The notes under the pieces were generated by a model. The model was not told the origin of the DNA. It ran no database searches and worked only from the letters and a program-made list of their open reading frames with translations. Below, piece by piece: positions 35,701 to 49,082 of a stretch of DNA of 64,000 nt. Origin of the DNA: Pseudevernia furfuracea (Eukaryota > Ascomycota > Lecanoromycetes > Lecanorales > Parmeliaceae); the NCBI GenBank assembly GCA_022315425.1, contig JAIUPT010000017.1, positions 372,001-436,000 of the forward strand. Reading direction: 5' to 3'. Each line of letters starts with the position of its first letter. The first letter of the stretch is position 1. Made by a program: the position numbers and the translations under genes.

Positions 35701-38700
35701 CTGTCTTATACTATGTGTGTATCTATTAGAGTTAGTATAGAAAGTCTTTCGCAGATGATATTGACTGTCTATTAGAGCTCGATGTGCTCTCTCTTTGCCT
35801 GAAGTAGAATTTGTTTTAACATCTTATATAATGTCAAAATGTAGTGTCTCTGTTCATCGATGATATCGATAACTCGAATCAACTTTTTATTAATTACTAC
35901 TTAATCTCCTATATTCACGTCAATCTCTTCGAGTACTTCGCTTTCGTCTTTAGAAAAGATCGCACGATTTAGCTCGGTCATGATCTTCGAAATTGTCTTA
36001 TCTATATTACGTCACATATTCTTATTATCGAAGGTGTCGTCAACGTAATATTCGTAAACATAAACGACGGGGCTTGGATTGTCAAGTCGTCTACATCGTT
36101 TCAAAGCTTGACTCAATGTTTCGAGATTTATAGTTTCTTTAATTAAGTGCACGCGATAACAGTCCTTTTGTAGATTCAACCCTATCGTCTCAACAGCGTA
36201 TGTCATCAAGAACATTATAGATCTATTAATTGTGTTATTAAAAAGATTCATAATAGTATCACGTTTCTCGACGTTTTGAAATGCTGATAGAGTTATAACT
36301 TCAATATTTAAAAGACGAAACACAGTATATAGCAATATGACTGTGATAGATATCTAACAAAAAACGATAATCTTCTCACGATCACGAATTATCTACATGT
36401 TATATCGATTAGCTTTTGCGTAATGCTTTAGAAAAAGAGACTTCTGCGCAATGCTTTAAAAAGATATAAGCTATCAAAGACTTTCGTAAGACTTACTTAA
36501 AGCCTTTCGCAGATAATAAAAGATTAGTACTTACTTGACTCCTCACATTGCGAAGTAATGCACGTAACTTAGATGACTCATCGCACATCTTGTGCAAAAT
36601 AGTCGAGATGGATTTCGAGTTCTGGTGAGAGAAATCTTTCTCAAATCAATCGAGATAAAACTTTGACTTTTAAAGAGTAGTTTTCATGTTAATGCTCTTG
36701 AGATCGTTATTAATGTCTATTTGAGAGAGCTTAATCCACATTAATAACAATGATAATTGACGATGAACTATTAGTGATCATCTTGATTTCGCTCTTTCGG
36801 GAATAATCAATTTCTTAGTTAAAACATCTTTCATTTTCTGATAACGAACTTTTTTCTTGAGTGTATAAATATAATTCATAATCGCTGCTTGCACTCTTGA
36901 TAGATGCTCTTCGATTTTTTTGTTATGATAGAAAGAAATACGACTGAAGAAAGTGCGTCGAAGTAATATTCGTTTTCAAATTTTGACTAGGTGTGTATCC
37001 TTGATGACTGAATCAATACTATTGACGAAGATTTATTCTTTGATAGTCACTAATGTTAGTTATAATTTCGCTGCAGCTGAATATGAGTTAGATAAAAGAA
37101 ATGAATTAGTATTCTTCTTGAATTGTCACTCGCGTAATAATTCAGAGTTTTATTAGTTATTCGCTTGAAATAACTTAATAAAGAGTAGATATCTCTTGAA
37201 ATCTTTAATATCGTTAGACATCGAAGTTGCTGAGATGAAAAAGTGCTTGAAAGCATCAAGTCACTATAGACTCAATGAGCCTTTTGTTATCAAATTCTTT
37301 ATCATATGTTCTTCGTCATCGAATACTATGTGAAAGTATTCATTTAGTGTATGCTCTTAATCTACACGCAATTCGTGCTTCACAGAGTTAGCTGTCTTTG
37401 ACGTCATATTCTTTTTATTAATAAGTCACTTGCGCATGACTTTCGGGTTATGTCGTTCAGATTAGGTGAAGTAACTACTAATGATAATCGTGTTATGCGA
37501 AACACCCTGGTTATTGAAGATATAATGACCTTTGTGAAGCTTATCTTGAATCATTTTTTCGTTGACAGTGGACTTTGAGCGACGAATATTATTATAGTAC
37601 TTTCAAACGATGAACTGATTCGGCGCTATCTGCTTAATGGTCTTGATTCATTGATTTATGAGATGCACGAGTATCAGAATGAGAATAGACTTTGTGAAGT
37701 CTGGAAACTTCTAAGTCTCGTGTGTATTTCTGAGTTAGATGAAGAAATGTCGTTAGTTAAAGACTTTAAATAATTGAGTGAGTATTAGCTGCGAAAGATA
37801 GCTGCTGCGAAAGGCTTCAAGCATTATTTAGATAGAAAGTCTTTCGCGAACGTCTTTTATAACATATGAAGTAGTAAGTCTTTAACAGAGAGAAATCGAA
37901 CGTACTCAGAGTAGAAAGCATATCACGAGTTATATCTTTTTAAGATCAACAACATCGCTTATAATGAATCCTCGAATACTCTGATCACGCATAAACTCTA
38001 TTAACGCTTACATCTCAACTACTTGTCAAAATTTTAGCTACTGTGACAACGACATTTCAGATATGCGATAAATTGTGTCGTCGCCTCTTCATGAAATTTG
38101 AAGTAATGCGCAGACTTTCTTCAAGTTCTGACGCTGATAGTCTATACTATCGAGATACTACTGTTATGCGTCAAATTCTCTAGCTGAATCTTCGAAGAAG
38201 GGCTCGTAGACAATTAGATCTTGTTCGAGACTTTGCGTAATAGCTTTCATTCATCTCTAACTATCTGCGTTAGTTATATAGTCAAGGAACTCGATAGTAA
38301 TAATATCTGCTTGCAATACGAATAAGTCTTTCGCAGACGCAATCAACTTGTTAATCAAATAGACTTTTTAGAAGTTCTGCGTAATGTCAAATGTCGCGAA
38401 GTTGTTCAGTAAGGTAAGTCGTTTAACATTTGTTAAGGTCTGAGATGAATCAAAATGCTTATCTTTGATGCTTTTCAAAAGCAGAGATGATTGCTGCTCA
38501 TCTTCATCGATATCGAATTTAAGTGATACTTTAAAAGATTTCATTTCTTTTATTTCATTCGTTCTCTTATTCTCGCTTTTTAAATTCATTGAATTAGATT
38601 TCTGAGTTGACGCTAGACTGGGCTCTCTTGACGCTAGACTGGGCTCTCTTGACGCTAGACTGCGCTGACTCTTCGATATCTTATTAGAGAATCTCTATTC

Positions 38701-39300
38701 TGCTGATGTAAACGTAGGTGCATTACGGGAAGAGACTTGTAATGTTGACTTCGCTTTCTTCGCGGCACGAGCAGAAGCTTCATTACCCTCGCAGTATTTA
38801 ATTAATGCTCATATACGATTGTTAATCTTCGTATTCGATAGTTCTTTGTCGTGAAATAGATCTTAAACACTCTTAATGTTAACGTTACGAACTTTATACA
38901 TTATCTTAACAAGAAAATCAATCTAATCTCAGTCTTTTGTGTCAAGGTGAAAGTTTAAAAACTTATCGTCTTTAACTTGCTCTTCGGCTAACAAACGTTG
39001 CTTCACTATAGACAAAAGAGATTCTCTCTCTCTCGTACTGCTTAGATTCGCGACTTCGATCTATTGAGATCATATTCAATCGCTCGCGTACTTTTCAAAG
39101 TAAGACTGAAATCGTGCGTCATATATAAAATCTTTTATTTCATCTAGCGTGATGAAGTCAAGATCTTGTCGAAGAATTTTCGATATACGTTATTGTAAGA
39201 TCTTACTCTTTGTCTCTAATATCTGATTCGATATAGCGACACTGTGATTATCTATATCTCAATTGCGAAAGACTTCAATTGCGAAAGGCTTTAATAGATG
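35701..39300 (-). pseudogene. Y SNF2-type helicase
   Basis: Minus-strand motifs in order: a Gln-Ser-Ser-Val-Lys-Arg-Ala repeat (38604-38666), an acidic/basic N-terminal stretch (38368-38589), SIRGFIISDVVDLKKI (about 37890-37940) where GLGKT of the Walker A box is expected, DDEEHMIKN for DEAH (about 37295-37320), HFFISATSMSNDIKDFKRYL for motif III, then NLQKDCYRVHLIKETINLET and RRLDNPSPVVYVYEYYVDDT (36020-36130) for motifs V-VI of an SNF2 C-terminal domain. A tail of about 100 residues (RNIDKTISKIMTELNRAIF) matches that of X. Walker A is destroyed (GKT to KKI-like), so it is inactive. Upstream limit uncertain. Confidence 0.78.
38604..38666 (-). repeat. 21-bp coding repeat in Y helicase
   Basis: Three tandem copies of GACGCTAGACTGGGCTCTCTT encode a 7-residue QSSVKRA repeat on the minus strand. 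Confidence 0.8.
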
Positions 39301-40166
39301 TCTTATAGATTAAGTAGAAGATAAATCTACTTCAAGTGAGTGTCGATACTATGATTGTTTATATCTCAAGTGTCAAAAGCTTCAATTGCTATCAATAGCT
39401 TCAACTACGAAAGACTTTAATAAATATCTTATAGATTAAGTAAAAGATAAACTTACTTTAAGTAAATGTCGTGTAATTCGCGAAGTTCTATTGTACGCAA
39501 AAGTATAGATATACTAAAGTCTTCAGCAGATGATCAGTAAATTGAGAGTGGGTAATCTTACTTCTGATGAATATCTAATGAACTTATTTCAAGCGCACTG
39601 GCGTTGACACTTGCGCTTGCGATGACGCTATTGAAGTGAATAAAGAAATAGTGACACTAGAATATGAGACCTTACATCATCGAGTGCCTCAAGTGCATTT
39701 TTAATAAAACATGTCACACATTACAATTCGATTTTTTCGCAATTTTAACATTATTTTGATAGTATTTAAAGTATACTACAAGCAATTAATAGATCTAGTT
39801 ATATATTACAGCTTTCTATATAGTTTCTTCAATTCGTATTAACGACGAATCGAAGAGAGACTTAGAAAGTTATATTTCATCTATTGTACTTAGGATTTTA
39901 AAAACAATTAATCTCTTATATCTCGCTATCTTTTTATTGAGCTATTCTCTGCTTTCTTCGTGACTTTTTATTTCATTATCAGCAAGCACATCATAACTGA
40001 ACAGTTATTTTAATAGACTTCGCAAAAGATCACAAACAACAAGCGTTTCAAAGTAACATTCAAGCCTTCAATATTAGACAAAGTAAGCTCTCGAAGTCGA
40101 AAGTAGACGTCTAATCGACCATCTCAGTACATTAATAATGGCTCCAGAGATGAGCTAGTTAGAACA
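39301..40166. other. Divergent intergenic region of Y
   Basis: AT-rich DNA between the helicase (minus) and the accessory gene (plus), so it should hold two divergent promoters. It contains a direct duplication around GACACTGTGATTATCTATATC / GATACTATGATTGTTTATATC with GATGTCTTATAGATTAAGTAGAAG (39240-39465). No ORF is supported. Confidence 0.45.
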
Positions 40167-40848
40167 ATGTCTGCACACGATGAACGTCGTCGCAAGAGAT
40201 CTTTGAAGAGCGACTTCGATGAAGATCTCGATGAAGAGTCTTCATCGACAAGTTCGCATAAGATAATAAGTAACTCTACTAATTGCAATAATAGAATTAA
40301 TAATGTGCACAGACGAAAAAGTCATACTTTCAATCTATGTTAAAGACTTCGAAGACGACTACGCCCAAGCCCGCTACTTTGAACTCTGCACCCAAGCTAT
40401 TCGAAGTCCTTAAGCAGAAGTCTATAAACACCCCTTTGTCGAAGACTTTCATTAGCGCTTCTTATCAGCCTATCTCGTCGAAGTCTAAGACTAAGATAGT
40501 TATGAAGTCTTTGACGACTTCTAATAGAGTGAAGAATATGAGTATCAGTGCAATTATAACTTTATCGAAGTCTTTAATGAGAAGCAGTGATATGTCTAAT
40601 AAGAATAAGTTTGAGAAAGAAGATAGGGGTCGAAGAGAGTCTACTATAACTCTGCTGTCTGATAGTAATCATGAAAGTCAGAGTAGTCAGAGTTAGAGTT
40701 AGAACTGGTCAATGTATAATGAAGAGTCTATAGTAATTAATAAGATAAAGAGGAGAAGAAATGAAAAGACAGAAGAGATAGCTTTTGCGCAGTTGAATAT
40801 ACTTGTAAAACGCTATTTCCTGGCCTACTTGTCGAATACACTGATGAA

Positions 40849-40970
40849 TGTGAAAAAGTGGTGGTAGGACACTTAGTTGTTAACTTTAGAATGCTACGAG
40901 AGTAAAGAGCGACTATGAGGATGCGCCTTAGCGCATCACGTGACCATGTCACGTGACCCGAATTTTGACA
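40849..40970 (-). repeat. Copia C 3' LTR
   Basis: This 122-bp LTR contains the GATGCGC-CTTA-GCGCATC hairpin and both CACGTG palindromes. Confidence 0.9.
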
Positions 40971-41278
40971 CTCCCCTTCGCTCGCATACTCAAAAATACG
41001 AAAACACGATTTTCGCACTTCGCGACGTAAAAAACCCCAATCGGGTTAGCGCGAAATCCGGTTCACAAAAGTGAAGAAACCAAGTTCTGAAAACGACTAT
41101 GTCAAATTCGAAGACATGTAAAAATCCGTTCTGGTCCTTCATACAAAACTTCCATTTTCCGAAAAAAGGCGGTTTTTTGAAAGTTTTCTTTGGAATAGAC
41201 CTGATGCACACCAAATTTCTACCAAAACGAGGTCGGTGGATATATGAGGGGGTGGAACAAGAAGCAGTGAAAGAAAAC

Positions 41279-41585
41279 CTCATGACTGGCTGTAGCGGCC
41301 GAGCGTGTGATAGCGACGGAATTCAGCGCTGAGGCGCCGAACGAGACCTGAACGAGGCCCGAGGGTATGACATTCATCCAGGGGCCATGATGGTAAACCG
41401 AATAAGGGCGACACGCCAGCGGCAGTTGCGGCAGTTCAAGAATGGGTACATGAGACCCGAAAGAGGCTGAGGGTTTGGTAGACGTCTTCTCTGAAGTCGG
41501 CAACTTCGAATTGAAGTAAGAAGACGCTGAAATAAGACGTCGAAAAGATGCTAAGGATTTGAGACAAGAGACACCGAAAGAATAC
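41279..41585. other. GC-rich 0.3 kb segment present only in copia C
   Basis: About 307 bp of clearly GC-richer sequence, hardly RIP-mutated, lies in the 3' untranslated region between GAAAGAAAAC and GAAAGAATAC, which may be a diverged 10-bp duplication. Copia B and D read straight through at this point. No ORF of substance is supported; it may be an unrelated insertion or captured DNA. Confidence 0.55.
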
Positions 41586-41671
41586 TAAAGATTTGACGTT
41601 CACAGACAAGATGAATAACGTCACTCCTTTGAAACTGACGACTTTAGATTAAAAGCAAGAGCGCTGAGAGT

Positions 41672-44600
41672 TAGTCTTTGACGCTGAGAGAATGTTCTGA
41701 AGCTGATTTCACCTCAAGGGCATCGCGAAAGACAACGAATTTGTCGAGGCAGAGGGCTTTGATGAGACCGTCGATTATTTGTTTATTCGTGAGTACGAAT
41801 TGTATATTCACGATGTCGTCATTAACTTTTTCACGCACGAAATGATGAGCGATATTAATGTGCTTGATACGAATATGAAACTAAGCGTTCTTGACGAGGG
41901 CAATTGCGCCTTGATTATCGTCGAAGATTATAATAATCTTCGAATCAGAGTTTCGAGGCCGCAGAAGTTGATTGAGAAGAGTTTTTAATCAAATAACTTC
42001 TTTGATAATCAACGTTTGATCGATATACTCGGCTTCGCAAGTGAATAACGCGACGATAACTTGACGCTTTGATGATCAGCTGATGACGTCGCTATCGACG
42101 TTGAATAGATAGTCGAAGATAGATCTTCGGGTCGAGTCGTTAGTTCAATCGAAATCGATGTACTCGATGAGGGCTTGAAGGGATTCTTTGTATACTAGTT
42201 CGTAGTGCATCGTGTCTCTAAGATATCGAAAGATTCGAATCACTGCATTTTAGTGTGTCTGGGTCGAGTTGACTAAATAGCGACTGACAAGAGAGATAGC
42301 ATAGGCGATATCAGAACGAGTTTTTAACATAACATATATGAGGGATTTCACGATAGATTAATAGTTCTCGCACAGCTTTCTCGAGGTAACATAGCCCTCT
42401 TTCGCAGATTATAGCTTACGACTAATTTTCAGGGACGTAGAGACTGAATTGAGACTTCAACAGTTGAAATGCTTTAAGAAACGAGTAACATAGACTGCTT
42501 GTCTCAGACGAAGAATATCGACGATACGATCCCTTTTAACGATCATGTCTAAATAATAGACGCAAGGTCCCAAGTCGAACATGTAAAACTTGTTATTAAG
42601 GGCCTTTTTGATGCGCTGAATGCCGATTTTGCTAAGATCGATAATCAATATATCGTTCACATAGAGGGCTACAATAATATTCTTCTTGACGTTCATAAAG
42701 ACACTCTCGTTCGATTCGATAAATATTAATTCGAGTTTCTTCATGTACTTCGAGAAGTGTTAATATCAAATTCTAAGAGATTGCTTGAGTTCATAGAGAG
42801 TCTTATTTAGCTTACAAACTTTAATATCGTTCTTGTTGAAATCATCGAACTGTCGCATATAAATCGTCTCTTGAACGTTATCGTAGAGAAAGGCGATTTT
42901 GACGTTTATTTATTTCACGTCTTAGTTTAGAGTCGCTGTTAGGGTAAAGATCGCCTTATAACTTATAAGCTTGATCACTAAGACGAACGTGTTATGATAG
43001 TTACGACCCTTCTGTTATTCGAATTCTCGAATCACTTAGCGAGTCTTATAGCGAGTGACTTCCTCAGCGAGATCTCGCTTCACGATATAGACTCAGCGAT
43101 CTCTTAGAATATAAGTATCTGAAGACGTCTGAATCAGACATTAAGTATTATTGTTTATGAGAGATTTATATTCGTCTTACATAGCGAGCTCTCAGTGTAT
43201 ACGAGAGAGTTGATTGAAAATGATCTATTAATAGGTCGTCGACTCGAAAATATTCGACTTATTAACATGATTCGTTAGTAACGCAAAGGTCGCGAATATT
43301 CTCGAGAGAGGGTCAGATGATAGATCTCGCAGATTCGAAATCGTAATGTCGAGATGATTAAGAAGTACCCTTTGAATCGCACTTAGCTCGAGGTCTTCGC
43401 GAATCATTTCGACGACAGTGAGAAAACGAGTTATTCTTTCGATAGCTGATAATGCAGTAATTAATCGAGAGACTCGCGCGAACGCGATCGATAATACGAC
43501 TCGTGCGAGGAACGAGGGCTTTGATATAGACGTCTGCTTTTCAGCTGATCATGGGAAATTTGATCTTGATCTGTTTATTGCAGATGCAGATACAGTCGTT
43601 GAGGACTTCATAATAAGAATAATATCTTTCGAAATGTTAATAATACGCTGTTCATCAAGTGTCTCCTCTATAGCGAATATTAATACATAAAGACGTTATC
43701 GCTTGATCGAGAGCTCATAAGCGTTCGTCTTTTCTTCGAGATTCACAATCAAGAAACGCTTCTCAACGAAGTAAACATTATTAATTCGAATAATCTTCTT
43801 CTTGATGAGGTTATATAGACGAAAAATGAACTCCCCTTCATAATTTAAAAGAACACACTTTTCGCTTTTATTCACGAGTTTCTTTTAAATACGCTTTAAT
43901 GCATAGACGATGAAATCAATCGTTCGCAGATGAGATAAAATGAGCTTTCGATAATAAAAAGTCTCAAATGACGTTACAATAATCCGAACGTTGAGAGATC
44001 GCAACATCAAATAATTAATGATGATCACGATTTCAGATCAGAAAGACTTGTTGAGCTGAGAACTTAATAGTATAAAATACATCTTATATAGCAAGATCTG
44101 TTCAAAACGTTCGATCGCTTCGTTCATTTCGAGATTCTCAGATACAGTGAGCTTCTATCTAATTTCGCACTAAAGAAGATAATTCAAGAAGATCTTGAAA
44201 ATATATTCTCTCTCATTGTCGAGGCGAATACGACAGATCTTATAGTTTCGTGACTTTAGAAAGACTTTAAAACGTAAGAACATGACAAACGTTTTACTCT
44301 TATGACGAATACAGTACACTTCAGAGTAGAAGATGAAATTATTCTTAAATATTATAAAGTATCTGCAGTTATTAAATTTAGTAAAGAACAGAAACTCTAC
44401 GAGATCACTATAAACAAATTCGTTAGACTGCGTTTCTAACTCTGTGAAACTATCATAAGAGATAGTCTTCTGACGTCTCATGACATAGCATTCACAGATA
44501 TACTTCTTCGCAATGTTCTTGATGAAGTTCACCTCAACGACCATATTTGAGAGCTTGTTCAGATTGTTCTGACTTAAATGACTCATACGAGCATATCAGA

Positions 44601-46134
44601 GTTAATGAATGGGATTCGAGGGCACACTATAGGCGATTAGAGCACTATTTCGACTCTGTCAGAGATTCAAAAAGAAGAGATCACGATTGCGAGTATCGAT
44701 AAGCTTCAGATCGTTCTTGATGAGAATATACTCTGTCTTATGAAAGAAGACAGCGATGTCGAAGTTTAGAAGTTTATCGATCGAGAGAAGGTTGACGTTC
44801 ATATCGAATATATATAAGACATTTCGTAGAGTGACTGTCACACACTCTCTTCTAATCACACAGTCGAGATTAATGATATCACAGTCTTGAGACTGCACTT
44901 CGCTTTTCTCGATGCTCTTGATCGATCGAGAATAGATCTTTTCGTAGGTGATGAACATCGAACGATTCGCGAAAGAATGACGAGAGCAGTCTAAATCTAC
45001 GACGACTCGAATAAGAAGATTCACGAAATTCGCAGTTATGAGACTATGTTCGAGAGCTTTCGTGACGATTAGATTGATGACTTGATCATCAGCCGCATCG
45101 AGGATATTGAAGTCGTTCGAGTTGACATTCGAATAGTATATAATGAAGTTCAGTTCCTTTAAAAAGATATAATTGATATTAAGATAATCGTTCTCCTCTG
45201 AAGCAGAGACATTAAAAGACGTCTCTTCGATACGCTTGCGCTTGTTGCTTAGAAATTTATTCTCGAAGTCGAAGATCTTTATCTTCTTCTTCTTTTCCTC
45301 TTTCGTTATGAATTTCTCAGACTTGAGATAAGAGAACTTGATTCAGCATTTGACAGAGAAATATCTGAATTTGCGATCAGCTGTCTTACACGAAGAACAG
45401 GTCTCACGATTGATATTAGAGTCGTCGAGATTATTGAAAGCAGCTTGTTTGTCTTTGCCCTTATCGTTACGAGCGATATATATGATTAGTTCTTCTTCTT
45501 TGAAGAAGATTCTAACTTCTTCGTTCACGACGGTCACGATAACCTCTTAAAACTTGACGAACTTGTTTTCAAAGAGATCATGATTTTAAGTGTAACTTGA
45601 CTCGAATATGTCGTAAGAGTCGTCAAGTCTTATAAGAAAAATTAGAATTCGCAGAGGCTTCGAAATGACGAGGGATTTATGAAGGCTGATGATGTCGAAG
45701 ATGACCTTGCGAAAGTTCTTTTCATATTAACGAACTCTCTCTTCTTCAAGAGTGAGATCGAATATTCGACGCATTAGTTCTCTATAGAGACTCGTACCCT
45801 TAGACTAATAGTCCTTGATTAGGGCATCGAGCATAATCTGAGAGTCTTTATCGTCGAATTCGACTTCGACGAGTTCGCGATCGTTATCCTCGAAACGATA
45901 AAAGATAGCGATACAGACTCTATAATTAATAATCGTATTAAAGAAAACAAGATTGTTAAGCATCAATCAATTATTGATATTCTACTTTCATCGACGATAT
46001 TTCAGATTGAACTTCAAAATGATAATGAAGTTTAGAAGAAAAGCGCTTTTCTCTTCGAGGGGATCAGTCGCTGAAACTGCTAGAGCTGACATGTTTCTTA
46101 CAACGCCTTATGCGCTTGATTCTTCGTCGACTAT
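41672..46134 (-). pseudogene. Copia C gag-pol, RIP-dead
   Basis: The start codon is mutated to ATA (46132-46134) where B and D have ATG. Surviving blocks are gag with a zinc knuckle-like CSSCKTADRKFRYFSVKC (45343-45537), pre-integrase (44659-45024, NVLYIFDMNVNLLSIDKLL), integrase (44170-44586) and reverse transcriptase (42457-42744, box YVND). The span is one base short of a multiple of three, so one indel seems present downstream of 42457; upstream blocks share a frame. Trp codons are widely stops. Confidence 0.85.
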
Positions 46135-47378
46135 AGATGCTAAGAATTACTGAGAAGGTTTTTAAGAGCGACACGTACGATGTGAATAATAACGACGATA
46201 ATGTTCAAACGAAAGACTCAGCTTGAGAGATAACTGAGGCGATAAAGAACGAAGATCTTAAAGTCGAAGAAGTCGAAGTCGAAGAAGTGAAATTCAGAGA
46301 ACTTTTGACACGAAGATCGAATAACTCAGTGTCACTTAAGACACTAAGAATATCTTCGTTGACTTCGAATTGAAAGTCGACACTACTAACGTCCGCGAAA
46401 GCAGTGAGAATAAAATAGGTGCTCTGATCTCCGTCAGAGTTCTCGAGAGTCTTATCGATATCTGATAACTTTTACTGTTAATCTTCGAGTTCTTGCACGA
46501 GAAATAAAAAGTGCTTATACTTAAATCTTCGATAGATACGAGCGATATTATTGAGATAAAAGATACTTAGAGATAAGAAAGATTTAAATTGATCTAATTT
46601 CCGCTGAGACTATATCGAAGACAATTACTAAAGACGTGTAAATCTTCGAAGAGAAATAACGTTCTTCTTATGCTGAGTCTTCGATAGGAACTCGAATTTA
46701 GAATAGTCGCTTCGATGACTGTCGTCGTGAAATAAAGTTATATTCGACGACAGAATAAAGTCGAATAACGATAAAAAGAATTCGATGATTGGGCCCCAGC
46801 TCTCTTCTTTAGAGGACTTGTGAGATCGAAAGATCTATCTCAACAAGAAATTCTTATTGTTTTGACCCTCAATAGACGTATACGCGCTCTGAGTAAAGGT
46901 TTGTCGATAACTAATCAACTCTAAAGTGTGATCAGACGATTTGATGCTGAAGTTCAGCCTCTTGAGTCGTCACAATTGATTCGATTCACGTAAACGCTTT
47001 ATTAACGCTGAAGCGATATACATCGCGAGAGAAATGTTCTCGTTGAGCGTGTTTAACGTGTCTCACGCAGGGAAGCTAACAATGTTTCAGAGGCCTTAGT
47101 GAAATTCGATCGCACGATCGTATGACGAGTTCGACGTTCGACGTTCGATTAGATTCGATATGTCGAGAGTCGATTTGCAGTAGGACTCTCAGCCCCTCGA
47201 ATTTCAAAGACGATCATTTTGTAGAGGGCAATACTCATCTCAAGAAGATTAAAAAACAGAGTCTCATAGCTGTCGCGGCGTTCATTGCGATAAACTCGTA
47301 ATGCTTAGAGGTCACTGTGGCTCTGATAGACATAGAGTATAAGTGAAACAGTCGCCGAGCAAGTCCGAGCTCATAACC

Positions 47379-47487
47379 TGTGAAAAAGTGATGGTAGAAC
47401 ACTTAGTTGTTAACTTTAGAATGCTACGAGAGTAAAGAGCGACTATGAGGATGCGCCTTAGCGCATCACGTGACCCGAATTTTGACA
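47379..47487 (-). repeat. Copia C 5' LTR with 13-bp deletion
   Basis: Relative to the other LTRs the block between the two CACGTG hexamers and one hexamer are gone (CATCACGTGACCCGAA), as expected for slippage between short direct repeats. Confidence 0.85.
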
Positions 47488-48206
47488 ACGAATAAGTCAC
47501 TGCAAGTGGTCTTTTTAGATATGAAACTCGAACATTCTATCTACAAAGAAGTCAAAGTTCGTGTATAGCGGCATTATAAGCAATAGAAGATAAATGTCTT
47601 GACTCAGACACTCGTATAGGTGTAACGTTGAATCAAAACAGCAAGATCAACGCGCGAGTTAAATCACATCACGACTTTTGCGGAGATCAAGTCAGAGATG
47701 CGAAAAGATTGAGATGACATCTGACTTGAGATCATGTTCAAGTTTGGTCTTGAGGCGGTGGATTTCGCAATCATTATATCTGAGGCTGTCAGCTATCTGA
47801 AGTATAAGTCTCCGCCATGTGGCTGCCCTGTCGAAGCCTTCCGCACCTTGATTGACTATTTTTAGATGTCTTTATACAGCTAGTCACTTATCAGCGTATA
47901 ACAGAGCTATATGAGGTCAGTTTCGAAGAATTATTCTTGTTCAAGTATACACGTCAGCATCTGTTGAATACGTTTAATGCACTGCATCAAAGAGTAGAGT
48001 TTTTATATTTAATCGATTTCGTCTCGAAGCGCACCGTGCTACGAGCAATTCAACATAAACGATCTCAAAAGCTGAACATTAATGATGACTTCGACGCATC
48101 TATTGAAGGATTCGACCTAGATGATCAGAATGATTAAGAGGCTCAGACCCATGAGAAGTCTGACTCAGATCTAATTGATGAGATTAATGGGGATGAGACG
48201 AAGTAA

Positions 48207-49082
48207 AGTGGGCTCTCTTCTTAGTCTCTATCGAAGGCTTTCGTTAGATGTGCATAATCGGGTGTGCAGATATGCGTGCTTGCAAGTATCATTATGTATA
48301 TACAGAACATCGTTAAATGATGTGTCTCTTGCTAATTATCGTGTCTGCAGAAGGCTTTCGCAGGCATATGACTATATGTGTATAGCTAGTTTTGTGATCA
48401 GATATGTATGACTTGAGCAGACATATGTGAATTGTTATGTGCTATGTTTGCTGTGTTTCTAAAAGGCTTTGACGGATATATGTGTATTGCTGAGAGTGCA
48501 TGACTAAGTACTTAGCAGAAAAGACGGAGATACGACGAAGTGACTTTTATATGCTTATCTTATTATCGTGTATGCAGAAGGCTTTGACAGACATATGTAA
48601 AGGAGATTATGTGAATAAAGTAAATAACATATTATTTTAATAGGACATTTCTATTCTGTCTTTCTTATTGCTCTGATATAAGTAAGTATCTGCGTAAGGC
48701 TTTCAGTAATCGCTTACTTACTTTACTCTATGATGATCGTCTTGATACTAGGTCATAGGCAGTATTGCAACTCGTCTACTGTTAGAGAATCGTCATTCAT
48801 CTGGGAGAGAGTTTTGAATCCATCTCTAGACGGTTTATATACTAGACAATGACGGCATTGTGATTGGTATAAAACTCAGGGAGGTTATTGATCCTTCGCT
48901 ATACTAGACTTGTAACGACATTGTGACTGATCTGAAATTATCATGAATATACATATCATCTCCATATCATCTCCGCCTCGTCTCGAGATTATCTCAAGAC
49001 CGATGTAATACTATAAACCAGTGATGTTCTATATATATAAGAGACTTATCTAGTACTAAAATTTCGTAGAGAGCCCGGACAG
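48207..49082. other. Right subterminal region of Y, no gene
   Basis: It holds three spaced copies of GTGTCTGCAGAAGGCTTTCG or close variants (near 48340, 48450 and 48570), each followed by ...CATATGT, and CTAGACGGTTTATA near 48827 that recalls the left-end 13-mers. It ends at the TIR. No coding frame is supported. Confidence 0.55.

Larger units (their letters stand above)
40849..47487 (-). mobile_element. Copia C: RIP-inactivated Ty1/copia retrotransposon
   Basis: LTRs are at 40849-40970 and 47379-47487, orientation right to left. Target duplication ATGAA (40844-40848) versus ACGAA (47488-47492) differs by one C-to-T change. It interrupts the Y accessory gene at an exact codon-compatible position. 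The 5' LTR has lost 13 bp between two CACGTG sites. The primer site GGTTATGAGCTCGG lies at 47365-47378 (minus strand). It is a sister subfamily of B and D: LTR end TGTGAAAAAGTG instead of TGTCAAGAATAG. Confidence 0.9.
40167..48206 (+). pseudogene. Y accessory protein, split by copia C
   Basis: The candidate start is ATG 40167 (MSAHDERRRKRS, acidic/basic), with a Lys/Ser/Thr-rich stretch at 40337-40720 in another frame, possibly after an intron or indel. KRYFLAYLSNTLM (about 40808-40848) is cut by copia C with the duplication ATGAA/ACGAA; the frame resumes at 47493 with KSLQVVFLDMKLEHSIYKEV. After one more frame change LLNTFNALHQRVEFLYLIDF (47965-48025) and an acidic tail ending at TAA 48204-48206 follow. 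It is the homologue of the X accessory protein (LSKRYFLIYLFNT, ALHQKDEFQY). No known domain recognised. Confidence 0.65.
22544..49082 (-). mobile_element. DNA transposon Y (about 11.5 kb without passengers)
   Basis: Ends are CTGTCCTGTCTGTCTGCGAA on the left and, in reverse complement, CTGTCCGGGCTCTCTACGAA on the right, a TIR of about 33 bp. TA flanks both (22542-22543 and 49083-49084). Contents from left to right: transposase (minus), SNF2 helicase (minus), accessory gene (plus). Passengers are a gypsy composite (8.4 kb) and copia C (6.6 kb). That Y sits in X's accessory gene is shown by exact frame restoration on excision. All genes carry RIP-type stops, so Y is dead. Confidence 0.8.

Noticed and set aside
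20650..49082. Starship giant element
   Set aside because: No tyrosine-recombinase captain was found; the element has clear TIRs, a DDE-like transposase and a TA duplication.
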